A stretch of 64,000 nucleotides of DNA from Lactobacillus corticis. Lineage in GTDB: Bacteria > Bacillota > Bacilli > Lactobacillales > Lactobacillaceae. Below are positions 20,088 to 30,682 of the stretch, one piece after another. Positions within the stretch are counted from its first letter, which is position 1, and each line of letters begins with the position of its first letter. Below the pieces are notes generated by a model. The model was given only the letters and a program-made list of their open reading frames with translations, was not told the DNA's origin and searched no databases. The DNA is taken from positions 62,001-126,000 of the forward strand of contig NZ_BMAY01000004.1 of assembly GCF_018327645.1 (NCBI RefSeq). The letters run 5' to 3'. The translations under genes were made by a program, and so were the position numbers.

Positions 20088-20456
20088 TTACTTCAAAGGG
20101 TCATTTGTCAACACCGCTTGATTACGGGCAATTTCTTTTCGAGCAGTTTGCAGGGTCGCGGTTAGGACCCGTGCAAAATCCTGGGGCTGGGTGCCGGTAA
20201 ATTCATTAGTAGGATCAGGCAAGGAAGGATCATTGACCCGCTTAATGCTTAAGCTCAACTTGCCTTGGTGGCGGTGCTCAACCACCACCCGCACAACTTG
20301 TCCTACTTCATAACGGTTGCGTTCACGCAGCCAATTCTCACCAAAATCTTGGTGATGTACCAGACCATGCTGCCGTCCTGGCAAGGTTAAAAAGATGCCA
20401 AAATCGGTAACATTATTCACGATGCCGTTAACCCGTTGTCCAACTTGATATTTCAT
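20088..20456 (-). CDS. yabR: S1 RNA-binding domain protein, YabR-like
   Basis: 122 aa. One S1 domain at residues 1-75 (VGQRVNGIVNNVTDFGIFLT, then GLVHHQDFGENWL and KLSLSIKRVNDP), with a C-terminal tail of unknown role. It probably binds RNA or ribosomes; the precise role in lactobacilli is unsettled. It overlaps the divIC stop by one base, implying translational coupling. Confidence 0.85.
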   Translation of the reverse strand: MKYQVGQRVNGIVNNVTDFGIFLTLPGRQHGLVHHQDFGENWLRERNRYEVGQVVRVVVEHRHQGKLSLSIKRVNDPSLPDPTNEFTGTQPQDFARVLTATLQTARKEIARNQAVLTNDPLK

Positions 20457-20824
20457 TAGTTTCCTGTTTCTGGAATATGGTAAATCTTTTCGCCTGGCTT
20501 AGAGTAATAGTACTTATAGCGAATTAACTTAGCCACATAATCAGTATCCTGCAAGTCGCTGCGCTTATCAGTTAAGTTGCTGCGCTTAGTTTTAAGCTCC
20601 TTCAGATTGCTCTTGTAAGTTTTAACTTCGCTGTTTAGAGCTTTAACGCTTTGATTTTCACGATACAGGGCTAAAGACAGCAAGGCAATGGGAACCAAAA
20701 ACACCGTCAATAAACGCCGACGCCGCTTGCGGTGGATATTCTTTGCTCGTTTTTTCTCTTTTTGTTCTAGCCGAGCCTGAATTACATCTGGGCTCTCCGA
20801 ATTATAAATACGTGGACCTGTCAT
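20456..20824 (-). CDS. divIC: Septum formation initiator DivIC
   Basis: 122-aa bitopic division protein that pairs with FtsL/DivIB at the septum. A very basic cytoplasmic N-terminus (KRAKNIHRKRRRR) is followed by one transmembrane helix at about 40-57 (LLTVFLVPIALLSLALY). A coiled coil with Lys/Leu heptads covers 60-95, and the conserved DTDYVAKLIRYKYYYSKPGE box ends the fold. Position in the rqcP-divIC-yabR-tilS string agrees. Confidence 0.9.
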   Translation of the reverse strand: MTGPRIYNSESPDVIQARLEQKEKKRAKNIHRKRRRRLLTVFLVPIALLSLALYRENQSVKALNSEVKTYKSNLKELKTKRSNLTDKRSDLQDTDYVAKLIRYKYYYSKPGEKIYHIPETGN

Positions 20825-20891
20825 TTGATTTTCCCCTATTAGCGCAAAAAATAATCTAAGTCTAGTATAGCGTTAAACAGGAAAAAAGTCA

Positions 20892-21134
20892 TTAGTCGAC
20901 TAACTCATATAGGTCCATTGCTTCGGCTTTTTTGGTCGTTTCGCGAAGGTCCAAAACTCGTGCTTTAACAATTCTTTGACCATAACCAATTTCAATAATA
21001 TCGTCGATTTTTACATCATAGCTCGACTTTACAACCTTACCATTTACCTGAATGCGGCCCTTGTCAGCCATTTCTTTGGCCACTGTCCGTCGTTTTACTA
21101 AACGGGAAACTTTTAAAAATTTATCTAAACGCAT
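20892..21134 (-). CDS. rqcP: RNA-binding S4 domain protein RqcP (YabO)
   Basis: 80 aa, a single S4 domain (MRLDKFLKVSRLVKRRTVAK then GRIQVNGKVVKSSYDVKIDD). In B. subtilis this protein binds stalled 50S subunits with RqcH and tRNA-Ala during poly-alanine tailing. The gene starts 4 bp after the mfd stop codon, so expression is probably coupled to mfd. Confidence 0.88.
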   Translation of the reverse strand: MRLDKFLKVSRLVKRRTVAKEMADKGRIQVNGKVVKSSYDVKIDDIIEIGYGQRIVKARVLDLRETTKKAEAMDLYELVD

Positions 21135-21138
21135 TTTT

Positions 21139-24100
21139 TCACCTCGTTAAAATCTCACTTGCTCCCTGCATAAAGGTAACCATCTCGCTGAAGAATAGCC
21201 GGTCATTAAGTTTTTCTGGAAGCAGCAGCAGGACCACTAATTCCTGGGAGCGGTTTTGACTAATGCGCGCTTTCCAAGAAACATGCTCCAAAGCTTTAAA
21301 AATATTAGGTCCGCTTAACTCGCTAGAAGCAGCTCGAGTAAACCGCACGCTAACTTTTCCGGCTTGCTTTTTAATTAAGGCCACCTGAGCCAAATCAGCC
21401 GCTAGCTTCAAACCAGACGCTTGCAGCAAATGTTCAACCGGCTCCGGATAGTCGCCAAACCGGTCAACTAATTCATCAGCCAATTTATCAAGCTCAGCTT
21501 GGTTTTCAGCCTGCTTGATCTTCTTGTAAAATTCGATTTTTTCTTCTTGATCACCAATATAACTCTTGGGAATATAGGCCTCTAAGCCCAAATCTAATTC
21601 AGCTGAACTCTTCTTGATCGTCTTTTCGCCTTTGCGGGCCTTAATCGCATCCGCCAGCATTTGGGAGTAGAGGTCGTAGCCGACGCTATCGACAAAGCCA
21701 TGCTGCTGGGCACCTAGCATGTTGCCCGCACCCCGAATTGACAAATCACTCATGGCAATTTTAAAACCAGACCCCAATTCCGTAAAGTCCCGAATAGCGT
21801 CTAGGCGTTTTTCGCCAGTTTCCGTCAAAACCTTGTTGGGTTGGTAGAGGAAATAAGCATAAGCTAAGCGGGCACTACGACCAATCCGGCCCCGAAGCTG
21901 GTAGAGCTGACTTAAGCCATAGCGATCAGCATCTTCAATAATCATGGTATTCACATTTGGCATGTCAATGCCCGTTTCAATGATGGTGGTAGTCACCAAG
22001 ATATCATAATCACCGTTAAGGAAGGCGTATAAAATGTCTTCCAATTGATTCTCGCTCATTCGGCCATGAGCATAGGCGACGCGAGCTTGGGGCACTAATT
22101 TTTCAATCTTAGCCACCACTTCTTCTATATCTCCGATCCGATTATGCACGTAAAAGACCTGACCATTTCGCGCCAATTCCCGATTAATGGCCTCACGAAT
22201 AACACTTGGCAACTCTTCCATGACGTAGGTTTGGATTGGATAACGGTTGCGCGGCGGCGTCTCCATAACCGATAAGTCCCGCACGCCAATCATCGACATA
22301 TGCAAGGTGCGGGGGATCGGCGTAGCCGTCAACGTCAGGACATCAATATTAGCCTTGAGCTGCTTAAGGCGCTCTTTGTGCTTAACGCCAAAGCGTTGCT
22401 CTTCATCGACGATAAGCAGACCCAGGTCTTTAAACTTGACGTCTTTTGAAAGGATGCGGTGGGTCCCCACAACTAGGTCAATTTTGCCGCTTGCTAGACC
22501 AGCAGTAATTTCTTTAGCCTCGCTGTTAGTCTGAAAGCGCGACAGCATGGCCGTATTGACCGGCATATCTTTAAACCGTTCTTGAATCGTTTCATAGTGC
22601 TGCTGCGCCAAGATGGTGGTAGGCACTAAGAAAGCCACTTGCTTGCCATCTTGAATTGCTTTAAAAGCTGCTCGCAGCGCCACTTCCGTTTTGCCAAAGC
22701 CGACGTCGCCAACTAATAGCCGATCCATCGGTTTCGGCCGCTCCATATCATGTTTGATTTCAGCGGTTGAGCGGAGCTGATCAGGCGTTTCAGTATAAGG
22801 AAAAGCCGCTTCAAATTGTTCTTGCAGGTCGTTATCAGGAGAAAAAGCAAAGCCTTTTTCGGCTTCCCTTTTAGCATACAGATCAATTAATTCATCGGCG
22901 ATATCATCAACATTGGCTTGAACCTTGCGTTTGGTTTTGGCCCACTCGCTTCCGCCTAATTTGTTAATATGCGGCGTTTTCCCTTCGGAAGCAACATACT
23001 TCTGCACCAATCGCAATTGGTCAGCCGGGACAAACAACTGGTCCCCATGCTGATAGGTAATCGTAATATAATCGCGTTTGACGCCGCCGCTTTCCATGGT
23101 CTTAATGCCTTCAAAGCGGCCAATTCCATGGTTGACATGCACAACATAGTCGCCTGGTTTTAAGTCAGTATAGTTTCTTAGTCGCTGGGCATTTTCTAAG
23201 TTTTTAATCCGTTTTTGTCGTTGCGGTCGCTTATTAAATAATTCCCGTTCAGTTAAATAAACCAACTGACTGGCCGGCAGGTCAAAACCCTGACTAAAAT
23301 TACCAACGACTAGTTGGCTCTGGTGCGGCAATAAATCGTTAGTCGCCGTTCGCGGTAAGTGCAGGTCAAAATCAGCTAAAGTTGCCTCAATCTGCCGGGC
23401 TCTTTTTTCGCTATCGGCTTGCAGCACTACCGTCTTTTGCTGCTTTTCCCACGAAGCCAGTTCCGTCTGCAATAGCGGCATTTGACTGAAAAATTCCTCT
23501 GGCTCGCGCGTCCGCCACTGGAATAATTGTCCCAGCTTGATCCGCCCTAAACTGCGCTGAAATAACGAGTAGTAGACCCGGTGGTGCTGGTCGGCCGCCA
23601 ATACTTTGGCAAAATCAAAACGCAGCTTTTGTTGGGGCAACAAGCCGCCTGCTTGCAGCTCATCGTCGATAAAGGCTTGGTTGCTTTGATCAACTTCTTT
23701 GACCCGTTCTTTGATCAAGGCCCAGTCATCAAACAAAATCAAGCCATCTTTGGCCAAATAAGCCAAGAGACTGGTACTGTCAGTCAATAAATAATCGACT
23801 AAAAAAGCATAATTATTAGGCAAGCCCCCATGTTGCAAGGTTTCTAGGGCCAAGTCAAAATGCTGATGAACGCTTTTTTCTGGAGCGGGCGCCTGGGCCA
23901 TATCGGCCGCTAATTTCTGAGCTGCACTCGTAATTCCTTCAGCGCTGAAAACCCGGTCCAAGGCTGAAGTAACCGTCACGCTGGCAAGCTCGTGCCGACT
24001 TAACTGGCTGGCTAAATCAAACTCTTTAACCGTATCAACTTCATCGCCAAAAAACTCCATCCGCACTGGGTTTTCCCGGTCTAAGGGATAGATATCCACG

Positions 24101-24630
24101 ATATCGCCCCGTATGGCAAATTCGCCAGGACGGGCAACAATGGCTTCTTTTTGGTAGCCGGCTCGCAGCAGCCAAGCATTCAATTCGGTCAAATCGTATT
24201 CAACCCCTGGTTTGAAAACTCGTTCCAGACCATTAAAAAGTTCAGGCTGCGATAGTTGATACTGCAAGGCTTGCGGCGTAGCGACCACAACTCCGGGCTT
24301 AGCCGTCAGCAAAAAATTCAGCGCACTAATGCGGCTAGACAGCATGTCGGGCGAACTGACTGCCCCTTGGGTCGCAATTGTGCTGTCGACTGGGAAATAT
24401 TCTGCCCCATTGGGCATGATCTCGTTTAATTCCGCAAAGCGGCGTTGAGCTTGGGCTTCATCCGGTGCCAGCAAGAGCAAAGGCGTCTGACAAGTTGCCA
24501 CCAGCGTCTTTATGAGTAGACTAAAAGCACCGGCGCTAGCGCCAGTGATCATCGAATTTTTAACTTGCTTTATCTTGGTAAAAAAGCCGGCCAATTCTTG
24601 GTCGCTTTGTACAAAATCAGTTAGCTGCAT
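21139..24630 (-). CDS. mfd: Transcription-repair coupling factor Mfd
   Basis: 1163 aa. Removes stalled RNA polymerase from lesions and recruits UvrA. The N-terminal UvrB-like region contains RPGEFAIRGDIVDIYPLDRE. The CarD-like RNAP-interaction domain has DLKPGDYVVHVNHGIGRFEG. The SF2 translocase has DRLLVGDVGFGKTEVALRAA (Walker A), DEEQRFGVKHKERL, TATPIPRTLHMSM and QLRGRIGRS. The TRCF C-terminal domain contains LGLEAYIPKSYIGDQEEKIE. The start has a weak RBS (TAAGAA), 21 bp after pth. Confidence 0.97.
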   Translation of the reverse strand: MQLTDFVQSDQELAGFFTKIKQVKNSMITGASAGAFSLLIKTLVATCQTPLLLLAPDEAQAQRRFAELNEIMPNGAEYFPVDSTIATQGAVSSPDMLSSRISALNFLLTAKPGVVVATPQALQYQLSQPELFNGLERVFKPGVEYDLTELNAWLLRAGYQKEAIVARPGEFAIRGDIVDIYPLDRENPVRMEFFGDEVDTVKEFDLASQLSRHELASVTVTSALDRVFSAEGITSAAQKLAADMAQAPAPEKSVHQHFDLALETLQHGGLPNNYAFLVDYLLTDSTSLLAYLAKDGLILFDDWALIKERVKEVDQSNQAFIDDELQAGGLLPQQKLRFDFAKVLAADQHHRVYYSLFQRSLGRIKLGQLFQWRTREPEEFFSQMPLLQTELASWEKQQKTVVLQADSEKRARQIEATLADFDLHLPRTATNDLLPHQSQLVVGNFSQGFDLPASQLVYLTERELFNKRPQRQKRIKNLENAQRLRNYTDLKPGDYVVHVNHGIGRFEGIKTMESGGVKRDYITITYQHGDQLFVPADQLRLVQKYVASEGKTPHINKLGGSEWAKTKRKVQANVDDIADELIDLYAKREAEKGFAFSPDNDLQEQFEAAFPYTETPDQLRSTAEIKHDMERPKPMDRLLVGDVGFGKTEVALRAAFKAIQDGKQVAFLVPTTILAQQHYETIQERFKDMPVNTAMLSRFQTNSEAKEITAGLASGKIDLVVGTHRILSKDVKFKDLGLLIVDEEQRFGVKHKERLKQLKANIDVLTLTATPIPRTLHMSMIGVRDLSVMETPPRNRYPIQTYVMEELPSVIREAINRELARNGQVFYVHNRIGDIEEVVAKIEKLVPQARVAYAHGRMSENQLEDILYAFLNGDYDILVTTTIIETGIDMPNVNTMIIEDADRYGLSQLYQLRGRIGRSARLAYAYFLYQPNKVLTETGEKRLDAIRDFTELGSGFKIAMSDLSIRGAGNMLGAQQHGFVDSVGYDLYSQMLADAIKARKGEKTIKKSSAELDLGLEAYIPKSYIGDQEEKIEFYKKIKQAENQAELDKLADELVDRFGDYPEPVEHLLQASGLKLAADLAQVALIKKQAGKVSVRFTRAASSELSGPNIFKALEHVSWKARISQNRSQELVVLLLLPEKLNDRLFFSEMVTFMQGASEILTR

Positions 24631-24651
24631 TTCTTAATATAGTAGTAAGTA

Positions 24652-25209
24652 TTAATTGTACTTATTCATTAAATACTGGGCATCCCGGCCAGCAATGAAG
24701 TCCGCAATGACTTGCTCGGCCGTTTGAAAAGCCGCATCCATTTCTTTTTGTTGGTCACCGGTAAATGGCGTCAGTACCCAGGAGACGACCGAAGTCTTTT
24801 CTGGGTGACGAATGCCAATCTTTAGACGGTTAAATTTTTCTGTACCTAAATCGCGAATAATCGACTTAATGCCATTGTGGCCACCACTCTTGCCATTAGC
24901 CCGGATTCTAATTTTTCCTAGCGGCATGTCCATATCATCATGAATTACTAAAATATCACTGGGGTCGACTTTGAAAAAGTTAGCTACCGCCGCAATTGAG
25001 CGCCCCGATTCATTCATAAAGGTGAGAGGCTCAAGCAGGATTACATCCTCGCCGTTAATCTTTTCTTTAGTATACCGCCCTTCAAACTTTTCTTGACTAA
25101 GCTCTAGGTGGTTGGCTTGAAGGTAGGTCTCCAAAGCCATAAAGCCCGTATTGTGCTTGGTGCGATCATATTTTTTGCCAGGATTGCCCAGCCCTGCAAT
25201 AATTTTCAT
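24652..25209 (-). CDS. pth: Peptidyl-tRNA hydrolase
   Basis: 185 aa. Hydrolyses peptidyl-tRNA dropped from ribosomes. Motifs: AGLGNPGKKYDRTKHNTGF (catalytic His in KHNTGF), LTFMNESGRSI, VIHDDMDMPLGKIRIR (catalytic Asp) and GKSGGHNGIKSI. It heads the pth-mfd-rqcP-divIC-yabR-tilS string and is divergent from cbpA, so its promoter must lie in 25210-25310. Confidence 0.96.
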   Translation of the reverse strand: MKIIAGLGNPGKKYDRTKHNTGFMALETYLQANHLELSQEKFEGRYTKEKINGEDVILLEPLTFMNESGRSIAAVANFFKVDPSDILVIHDDMDMPLGKIRIRANGKSGGHNGIKSIIRDLGTEKFNRLKIGIRHPEKTSVVSWVLTPFTGDQQKEMDAAFQTAEQVIADFIAGRDAQYLMNKYN

Positions 25210-25310
25210 AAAATCCGCTCCTTCATTTACATCTTTACAATTCTACCACATTCACTAAATATCCGGTGAAAAAGCGCCTTTTACTACTTTTTAAATTGGT
25301 TTAGTCCTGT

Positions 25311-25360
25311 TATAATACATTAGGCCACAAGATGAAATTTAATGCTGATTTCATCTTTTT
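25311..25360 (+). promoter_or_regulatory. TATAAT box followed at once by a terminator-like hairpin upstream of cbpA
   Basis: A perfect TATAAT (25311-25316) is followed about 13 nt later by a 10-bp hairpin AAGATGAAAT/ATTTCATCTT (25329-25338 and 25348-25357) ending in TTTTT. A transcript starting from this box would stop almost immediately. A second TATAAT (25372-25377) lies just past the hairpin and is better placed for cbpA. Confidence 0.45.
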
Positions 25361-25371
25361 AATTACTATGA

Positions 25372-25377
25372 TATAAT
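25372..25377 (+). promoter_or_regulatory. -10 box of cbpA
   Basis: Consensus TATAAT 36 bp upstream of the cbpA start; the -35 region (TTCATC) is weak. AGGGGAGG provides a strong RBS 6 nt before the ATG. Confidence 0.5.
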
Positions 25378-25413
25378 TACTGGAAAATTTACTTTGTTTA
25401 GGGGAGGCTATCT

Positions 25414-26121
25414 ATGCTCATCAAATCATTGGTCCTCAAAAAAGACTACCTTACCACTGTTAACGAACATGTTACTTTGGAAGAAGCACTTAAAGTCCTC
25501 GAAGATTCTGGATATCGGTGTGTGCCAATTCTTGATGACACTGGCACGATCTTCCGTGGCAATATCTACAAAATGCACATCTATCGCCACAAGTCGCAAG
25601 GAGGCGATATGAGTCTGCCGGTAACTTACTTATTGAAGAACGCTACTAAGACCATTAAGGTTAATTCGCCGTTCTTCAAGGTCTTCTTCAACATCAAAGA
25701 CTTGCCATACATTGCCGTCTTGGACCAAGACAACAAGTTTTATGGGATCTTGACTCACAACCGTTTGTTAGAAATGCTGTCCACTTCTTGGAACATCAAA
25801 AATGGTTCATACGTTTTGACGGTTTTATCAGATAACTCCCGCGGCAACCTGGTAAAAATGTCTAAGATCATTTCTAAATACACCAACTTGGCTGGAGCCA
25901 TGACTTTAGATGCAGCAGCCGGTGAACTTTCAGGCGATTTTGTCCGTCGGACCTTGTTCACGCTGCCAGCAGGCGTTACTGAAGAAACAATGAAGACTGT
26001 CGTTGAAAAATTGCAGGCCAAAGGTTATGTCGTTTCAGAAATCGAAGACTTGCAAGCTGGCTACAACATTATGAGTGATGAAAATCCTGGCGTTTGGATT
26101 GAACACCCTGAAAAAGGCTAA
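25414..26121 (+). CDS. cbpA: Cyclic di-AMP-binding CBS-ACT protein CbpA
   Basis: 235-aa cytosolic sensor. Two CBS motifs occupy about 1-125 (EHVTLEEALKVLEDSGYRCV, then PYIAVLDQDNKFYGILTHNR). An ACT-like domain follows at about 132-205 (SYVLTVLSDNSRGNLVKMSK, then EETMKTVVEKLQAKGYVV). The CBS-ACT arrangement matches the Listeria CbpA family that binds c-di-AMP; no enzymatic motif is present. Start ATG with AGGGGAGG. It is a single gene between divergent pth and convergent alr. Confidence 0.8.
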   Translation: MLIKSLVLKKDYLTTVNEHVTLEEALKVLEDSGYRCVPILDDTGTIFRGNIYKMHIYRHKSQGGDMSLPVTYLLKNATKTIKVNSPFFKVFFNIKDLPYIAVLDQDNKFYGILTHNRLLEMLSTSWNIKNGSYVLTVLSDNSRGNLVKMSKIISKYTNLAGAMTLDAAAGELSGDFVRRTLFTLPAGVTEETMKTVVEKLQAKGYVVSEIEDLQAGYNIMSDENPGVWIEHPEKG

Positions 26122-26133
26122 GCCAATAAAATT

Positions 26134-26175
26134 AAAAATACCGTATTCACTAAATAATGAATACGATATTTTTTT
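26134..26175. terminator. Bidirectional terminator between cbpA and alr
   Basis: CGTATTCA/TGAATACG stem extended by ATA/TAT with A5 on the left and T7 on the right, so it can serve both convergent genes. Confidence 0.85.
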
Positions 26176-26181
26176 ACTTCT

Positions 26182-27315
26182 TTAATTACGATAGACCCGT
26201 GGCAGGCGGTCACTTAACAAACAAGCGACTTCATAGTGAATCGTACCTAAGTGATCCGCAGCTTTTTTAATACTGTTCGGCGCAGCGGGATCAGCCGAAA
26301 TTAATTCGACCTTAGTTCCTGCCGGCATCATTTCTGGCAGTTCAACCATAAATTGATCCATGCAGACCCGGCCGACGATTGGACAATATTTATCGCCCAC
26401 TTTAACCTTAAAGCCTTGGAAACCACGAACCCAGCCATCGGCATAACCTACCGGAACCGTCCCGATAATAGTATCGCGCTCAGCCACAAAAGTAGAACCA
26501 TAGCCAACGCCATCACCAGCGTGAATCGTTTTTACCATGGTCAACTCGCTTTCCACCGACAAGGCCGGCTTGAGCGGGATGCTGCTTGGCAAATCGGCAG
26601 TTGTTGGGGTCGATGACGGGTTTAAGCCATAAATCCCAATGCCAAAGCGAACCAAATCACTTGGCAAGTCCTTGTCAAAAATGCTGGCAGCCGTATTATC
26701 GCAATGAATCCATTTAGGACGCGTGTGCAATAAACCTACCATATGCTTAAACTTCGCGGCTTGCTTTTTAAAGTAGCGGTCATCGCTGCTATCGGCTGAA
26801 GCAAAGTGGGTAAAGACGCCTTCAAAATCGAAGCAGCTGTTGTCAACCACGAGCTTTTCCATGGCTAAAAATTCTTCATCAGTATTGGCACCTATGCGGC
26901 CCATCCCCGAGTCAACGCCTAAATGCACCTTTAATTTAAAGGTTTCAGCCTTTTGAGCTAATTGCTCCTTGGCCGCAGCCAACCACTCAGCACTAGGCGC
27001 CGTTAGGGAGATGCCATTGGCGGCAGCGATTGGCGCTTCTTTAGCAGGAACTACTCCTAAAACCAAAATAGGTGCAGCAATATTTGCCCGGCGCAATTCT
27101 AGCGCTTCATCCAAAATTGCGACACAAAAACCACTCGCCCCTGCAGCTAGTGCAGTTTTAGCAACCGGTACGCTGCCATGACCATAAGCATTCGCCTTAA
27201 CCACCGCAAACAACTTCTGCCCTGGTGCCAGATGCTTCATTTCGTTAACAATATTTTGTTTAATTGCCCCTAAGTCTACTTGGACGTAGGCTGGACGATG
27301 TAATCCAGGTACCAT
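26182..27315 (-). CDS. alr: Alanine racemase
   Basis: 377 aa PLP enzyme supplying D-alanine for the cell wall. The PLP lysine lies in [12 protein letters not shown] near residue 40. The second catalytic base, Tyr, lies in [11 protein letters not shown] phosphate contacts are in [13 protein letters not shown] and [12 protein letters not shown]. The start ATG overlaps the acpS stop (TAATG), so acpS-alr are coupled, the common Firmicutes pair. Confidence 0.96.
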   Translation of the reverse strand: MVPGLHRPAYVQVDLGAIKQNIVNEMKHLAPGQKLFAVVKANAYGHGSVPVAKTALAAGASGFCVAILDEALELRRANIAAPILVLGVVPAKEAPIAAANGISLTAPSAEWLAAAKEQLAQKAETFKLKVHLGVDSGMGRIGANTDEEFLAMEKLVVDNSCFDFEGVFTHFASADSSDDRYFKKQAAKFKHMVGLLHTRPKWIHCDNTAASIFDKDLPSDLVRFGIGIYGLNPSSTPTTADLPSSIPLKPALSVESELTMVKTIHAGDGVGYGSTFVAERDTIIGTVPVGYADGWVRGFQGFKVKVGDKYCPIVGRVCMDQFMVELPEMMPAGTKVELISADPAAPNSIKKAADHLGTIHYEVACLLSDRLPRVYRN

Positions 27316-27674
27316 TAATTTTCATCCTCCAAAACAACCATGGTAATAATTTCATGTTGGTCATGAGAAATGCTAGAGTGGATCTTGCCATTAAAAACCT
27401 TTGAGGTCGTGACCGGCTTGCCCAGCTCATCCCAAAGGGTTTCCACATCTTGAAAAGTTACTTGCTTTCCTAAGCCTGTCCCCATTGCTTTTGAAAAGCT
27501 TTCCTTGATTGAAAAACGGCCACCTAAATATTCAACCTTGCGATGATCGCTTAAATCTTGGTAAACTTCAAATTCCTTAGGAGTTAGGACCTTTTTGGCA
27601 AAACGTTCGCCGCGATTGACAATCTTTTGAACGCGTTCAATCTCAACAATGTCGATTCCAATTCCCTTAATCAT
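27315..27674 (-). CDS. acpS: Holo-[acyl-carrier-protein] synthase
   Basis: 119 aa. Transfers 4'-phosphopantetheine from CoA to ACP for fatty-acid synthesis. It shows the AcpS signature [14 protein letters not shown] (metal-binding Asp) and [19 protein letters not shown] (metal Glu). Length is normal. It overlaps alr by one base. Confidence 0.95.
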   Translation of the reverse strand: MIKGIGIDIVEIERVQKIVNRGERFAKKVLTPKEFEVYQDLSDHRKVEYLGGRFSIKESFSKAMGTGLGKQVTFQDVETLWDELGKPVTTSKVFNGKIHSSISHDQHEIITMVVLEDEN

Positions 27675-27703
27675 CTTTCTGACCTCCGAGCCTAATTATA
27701 ATT

Positions 27704-27734
27704 CAAAAAACGGACTGGTTTGCCAGCCCGTTTT
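27704..27734 (-). terminator. Terminator after cshA
   Basis: AAAACGG-CTGG/CCAG-CCGTTTT stem with a TTTG loop, then T-rich sequence on the minus strand. Confidence 0.8.
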
Positions 27735-27750
27735 CTTTCGCTACTAATTC

Positions 27751-29223
27751 TTAAGCTTTATGCTTTTTCTTAATGACAAAGTCATGCCTACCTGACTTGC
27801 GTGCTTGGTTGCGCTTGCCGCGACCTTTTCGCCGGTTATTGTCAAAATGACCATGACGAGCGCCATGTCCGTGACCCCGACCATGACCGCGATGTGAGCG
27901 ACCAGACTTAAATGGCAGCGGCTTTTCAGGAGTAATTTCAACTTTGGCTGCATTATCCTTCGATAAGCTCTTTAACAAAGCTGCTGCTAAGTCTAAAGCC
28001 GAGTAATTTTCCAAGAGTTCATTGGCATCATCGCCATACTTGGACAAGTCGCTTTGCATCAACTCTTCGATTTGACTCTTAGCTTGCTTCAACTGGCCAT
28101 GCAAGGCTTCATCATTTGTCGGTGGACGCAGCGGCGACATCTTTTTCTTGGTCAGCCGTTCAATTGTCCGCAAATAACCTAGTTCATTTGGAGTAACAAA
28201 AGTGACCGAGATACCATTCTTCCCCGCCCGGCCAGTCCGACCAATCCGGTGCACATAGGAATCAGGGTCTTGCGGAATGTCATAGTTGTAAACGTGCGTT
28301 ACGCCTGAGATATCCAAACCTCTAGCAGCCACATCCGTTGCCACTAAAATATCAAGCTTGCCAGCCTTAAACCGCTTCAAAACAGTCATCCGCCGAGCTT
28401 GGGTCAAATCGCCGTGAATTCCAGCGGCATTATACCCCCGTGCCTGCAGCCCGCGGGTGAGTTCGTCAACCCGTCGCTTGGTTCTGCCAAAGACCACGGC
28501 TAAATCCGGTCCCTGCACATCAATCAGGCGACACATTGTATCGAATTTTTCGCTTTCCTTTACCCTGACAAAGTATTGGTCAATCAGGTCAGCGGTTAAT
28601 TCCTTAGCCTTTATTTGCACAACTTCCGGATCGTTCATGAATTTTTCGCCAATCCGTAAAATTGGTTTAGGCATCGTAGCACTGAACAGCAAGGTTTGTT
28701 TGCGGTTAACAGCGTAATTCAAAATGCTTTCAATGTCTTGAATAAAGCCCATGTCCAACATTTCATCGGCTTCATCCAAAACTACTGTCTGGACTTGGCT
28801 TAGGTCAATGGTCTTGCGCTTAAGATGATCCAATAAGCGACCTGGCGTACCCACCAACACTTCTGGCGTTTTCTTTAAGCTTCTAATTTGACGTCCAATG
28901 TCTGCCCCGCCGTAGACAACTTGAACGTGGGCGTGTTCATCCCGGCCCAAACGGAAAAGTTCTTCCTGGGTTTGAATGGCCAATTCCCGAGTTGGTTCAA
29001 TAATTACTGCTTGGATCGCCTTATGATGTTTATCCAATTGCTGCAAAATTGGCAAGCCAAAGGCTGCTGTTTTACCAGTCCCAGTTTGGGCTTGACCAAT
29101 AACATCCTTGCCCGCCATAGCAAGAGGGATAGTTTGGGCTTGGATCGGAGTAGCTTCTTCAAACCCCGACCGCTTAATTGCCTTCATTAAGGCATCGTTT
29201 AAATTAAGTTCAGTAAACTTCAA
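27751..29223 (-). CDS. cshA: DEAD-box RNA helicase CshA
   Basis: 490 aa. Motifs: Q-motif [69 protein letters not shown]. It acts in RNA unwinding, probably mRNA decay and ribosome assembly. The C-terminal 50 residues are basic and rich in His, Gly and Arg ([16 protein letters not shown]), an RGG-like RNA-binding tail. The start is TTG at 29223 with GGAG upstream, 8 bp after murF, so murF-cshA form an operon. Confidence 0.93.
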   Translation of the reverse strand: MKFTELNLNDALMKAIKRSGFEEATPIQAQTIPLAMAGKDVIGQAQTGTGKTAAFGLPILQQLDKHHKAIQAVIIEPTRELAIQTQEELFRLGRDEHAHVQVVYGGADIGRQIRSLKKTPEVLVGTPGRLLDHLKRKTIDLSQVQTVVLDEADEMLDMGFIQDIESILNYAVNRKQTLLFSATMPKPILRIGEKFMNDPEVVQIKAKELTADLIDQYFVRVKESEKFDTMCRLIDVQGPDLAVVFGRTKRRVDELTRGLQARGYNAAGIHGDLTQARRMTVLKRFKAGKLDILVATDVAARGLDISGVTHVYNYDIPQDPDSYVHRIGRTGRAGKNGISVTFVTPNELGYLRTIERLTKKKMSPLRPPTNDEALHGQLKQAKSQIEELMQSDLSKYGDDANELLENYSALDLAAALLKSLSKDNAAKVEITPEKPLPFKSGRSHRGHGRGHGHGARHGHFDNNRRKGRGKRNQARKSGRHDFVIKKKHKA

Positions 29224-29231
29224 AATTTCTC

Positions 29232-30599
29232 CTATCTTAGTCGGTCAACGACTTCTTCCAGGTGCATCCCGTGAGACCCCTTCAATACCACGATATCGTC
29301 TGGACGGATGTCATTCTTCAAATCGTCAACCATGTGATCCTTGTGGTCGATGTCATAATAATGCAAGTGCTCTGGCTTGTAGACCGACTTCAAGGCTTCA
29401 TACAAATTCTTCATTTCGTCCCCGTATAGGTAGACTTCATTAATAACAAAGGGATCTAGGGCATCTTTTAACCCCGCATGCAGCTCGCTGCTCTTGTCTC
29501 CCAATTCCAACATATCGCCTAAAACTGCAATGCGACGCCCATCTTCCGGAACTTCAATTTGACCAAAGCTGGTTAAAACGGCTCTAACAGCAGTCGGGTT
29601 GGAGTTATAAACGTCGCTCATAATATCTTCGCCAACGTCGCCTTTTTCCCATTCCATCCGGTTAGCCGTTGGGGTAAAGTTGGCCAAAGAAGTCGCAATC
29701 TCCTCATCGCTTTCGCCAAAGTGACGTCCAACTGAGATCGCCGCCATGGCATTTGAAATATTGTGCTTGCCAATCATCGGAATTGAAAATTGCTGATCGG
29801 AATCATTAACTTTAAAGGTGGCATGATGCTTATAGCTTCTAAAGCTGACCGCATAAACGCTGTCGCTCTTGTTAAAACCAAACGTGGATTTAGCTTGATC
29901 GAGCTTTTTAGCCCGTTGGGCCAAAAGCGGTTCATCGCCATTATAAATAAACTCGCCATCTTCGCGCAGAAAATCAGTTATTTCCATCTTGGCATCCGCA
30001 ATCTTATCACGCGTGCCGAAAAATTCGATGTGGGCTTCACCAATCATGGTAATTACTGCCACATCTGGGTGAGTTAATTCTGATAAGTGATGCAATTGAC
30101 CAGGCCGGTCCATCCCCATTTCCAAAACAATAATTTCGGTCGAAGGTTTCATTTCCAAGATGGTCATTGGAACCCCAATTTCATTATTAAAATTGGCCTG
30201 GGTCTTGTAAACGTTGAAGCGTTTAGCCAAAACTGCCGCTACCATATCCTTGGTAGTTGTCTTGCCGTTTGAACCGGTGATGCCAACGACTGTTGGATTG
30301 ACCTTGCGCAAATAGTAGTGCGCCAGGGTCTGCATGGCAGTGAGCGGGTCAGCTACTTCTAAAACAGCTATGCCTTCAGGTTTGCCTGGGTGGCCAGTCT
30401 GCCACAAAGTTGCCTTAGCACCATTATTAATTGCGCTTTGGATAAAATCATGTCCATCCCGTTCACCAGTTAAAGGGACAAATAAGCCCCCATCGGTCAT
30501 TTTGCGTGAGTCAAAACCTACTGAGGTAATAACAGTTTGATCATCGCCTTCACAAGCGGTTCCTAAAGCTTTGGCAATTTCTGCCAGTTCCATCTTCAT
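29232..30599 (-). CDS. murF: UDP-MurNAc-tripeptide-D-Ala-D-Ala ligase
   Basis: 455 aa. ATP-dependent addition of D-Ala-D-Ala to the wall precursor. Motifs: N-terminal UDP-binding domain ([20 protein letters not shown]), P-loop [30 protein letters not shown], and Mur ligase C-terminal [14 protein letters not shown] and [20 protein letters not shown] precedes the ATG by 8 nt. Confidence 0.96.
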   Translation of the reverse strand: MKMELAEIAKALGTACEGDDQTVITSVGFDSRKMTDGGLFVPLTGERDGHDFIQSAINNGAKATLWQTGHPGKPEGIAVLEVADPLTAMQTLAHYYLRKVNPTVVGITGSNGKTTTKDMVAAVLAKRFNVYKTQANFNNEIGVPMTILEMKPSTEIIVLEMGMDRPGQLHHLSELTHPDVAVITMIGEAHIEFFGTRDKIADAKMEITDFLREDGEFIYNGDEPLLAQRAKKLDQAKSTFGFNKSDSVYAVSFRSYKHHATFKVNDSDQQFSIPMIGKHNISNAMAAISVGRHFGESDEEIATSLANFTPTANRMEWEKGDVGEDIMSDVYNSNPTAVRAVLTSFGQIEVPEDGRRIAVLGDMLELGDKSSELHAGLKDALDPFVINEVYLYGDEMKNLYEALKSVYKPEHLHYYDIDHKDHMVDDLKNDIRPDDIVVLKGSHGMHLEEVVDRLR

Positions 30600-30682
30600 G
30601 TATTTCGCTCCTAAAAATCGATTTAATACAGCAACAATTATACGTTCTTTTCCGGATTATGCCAAACTCAGTCCTTCATCAA

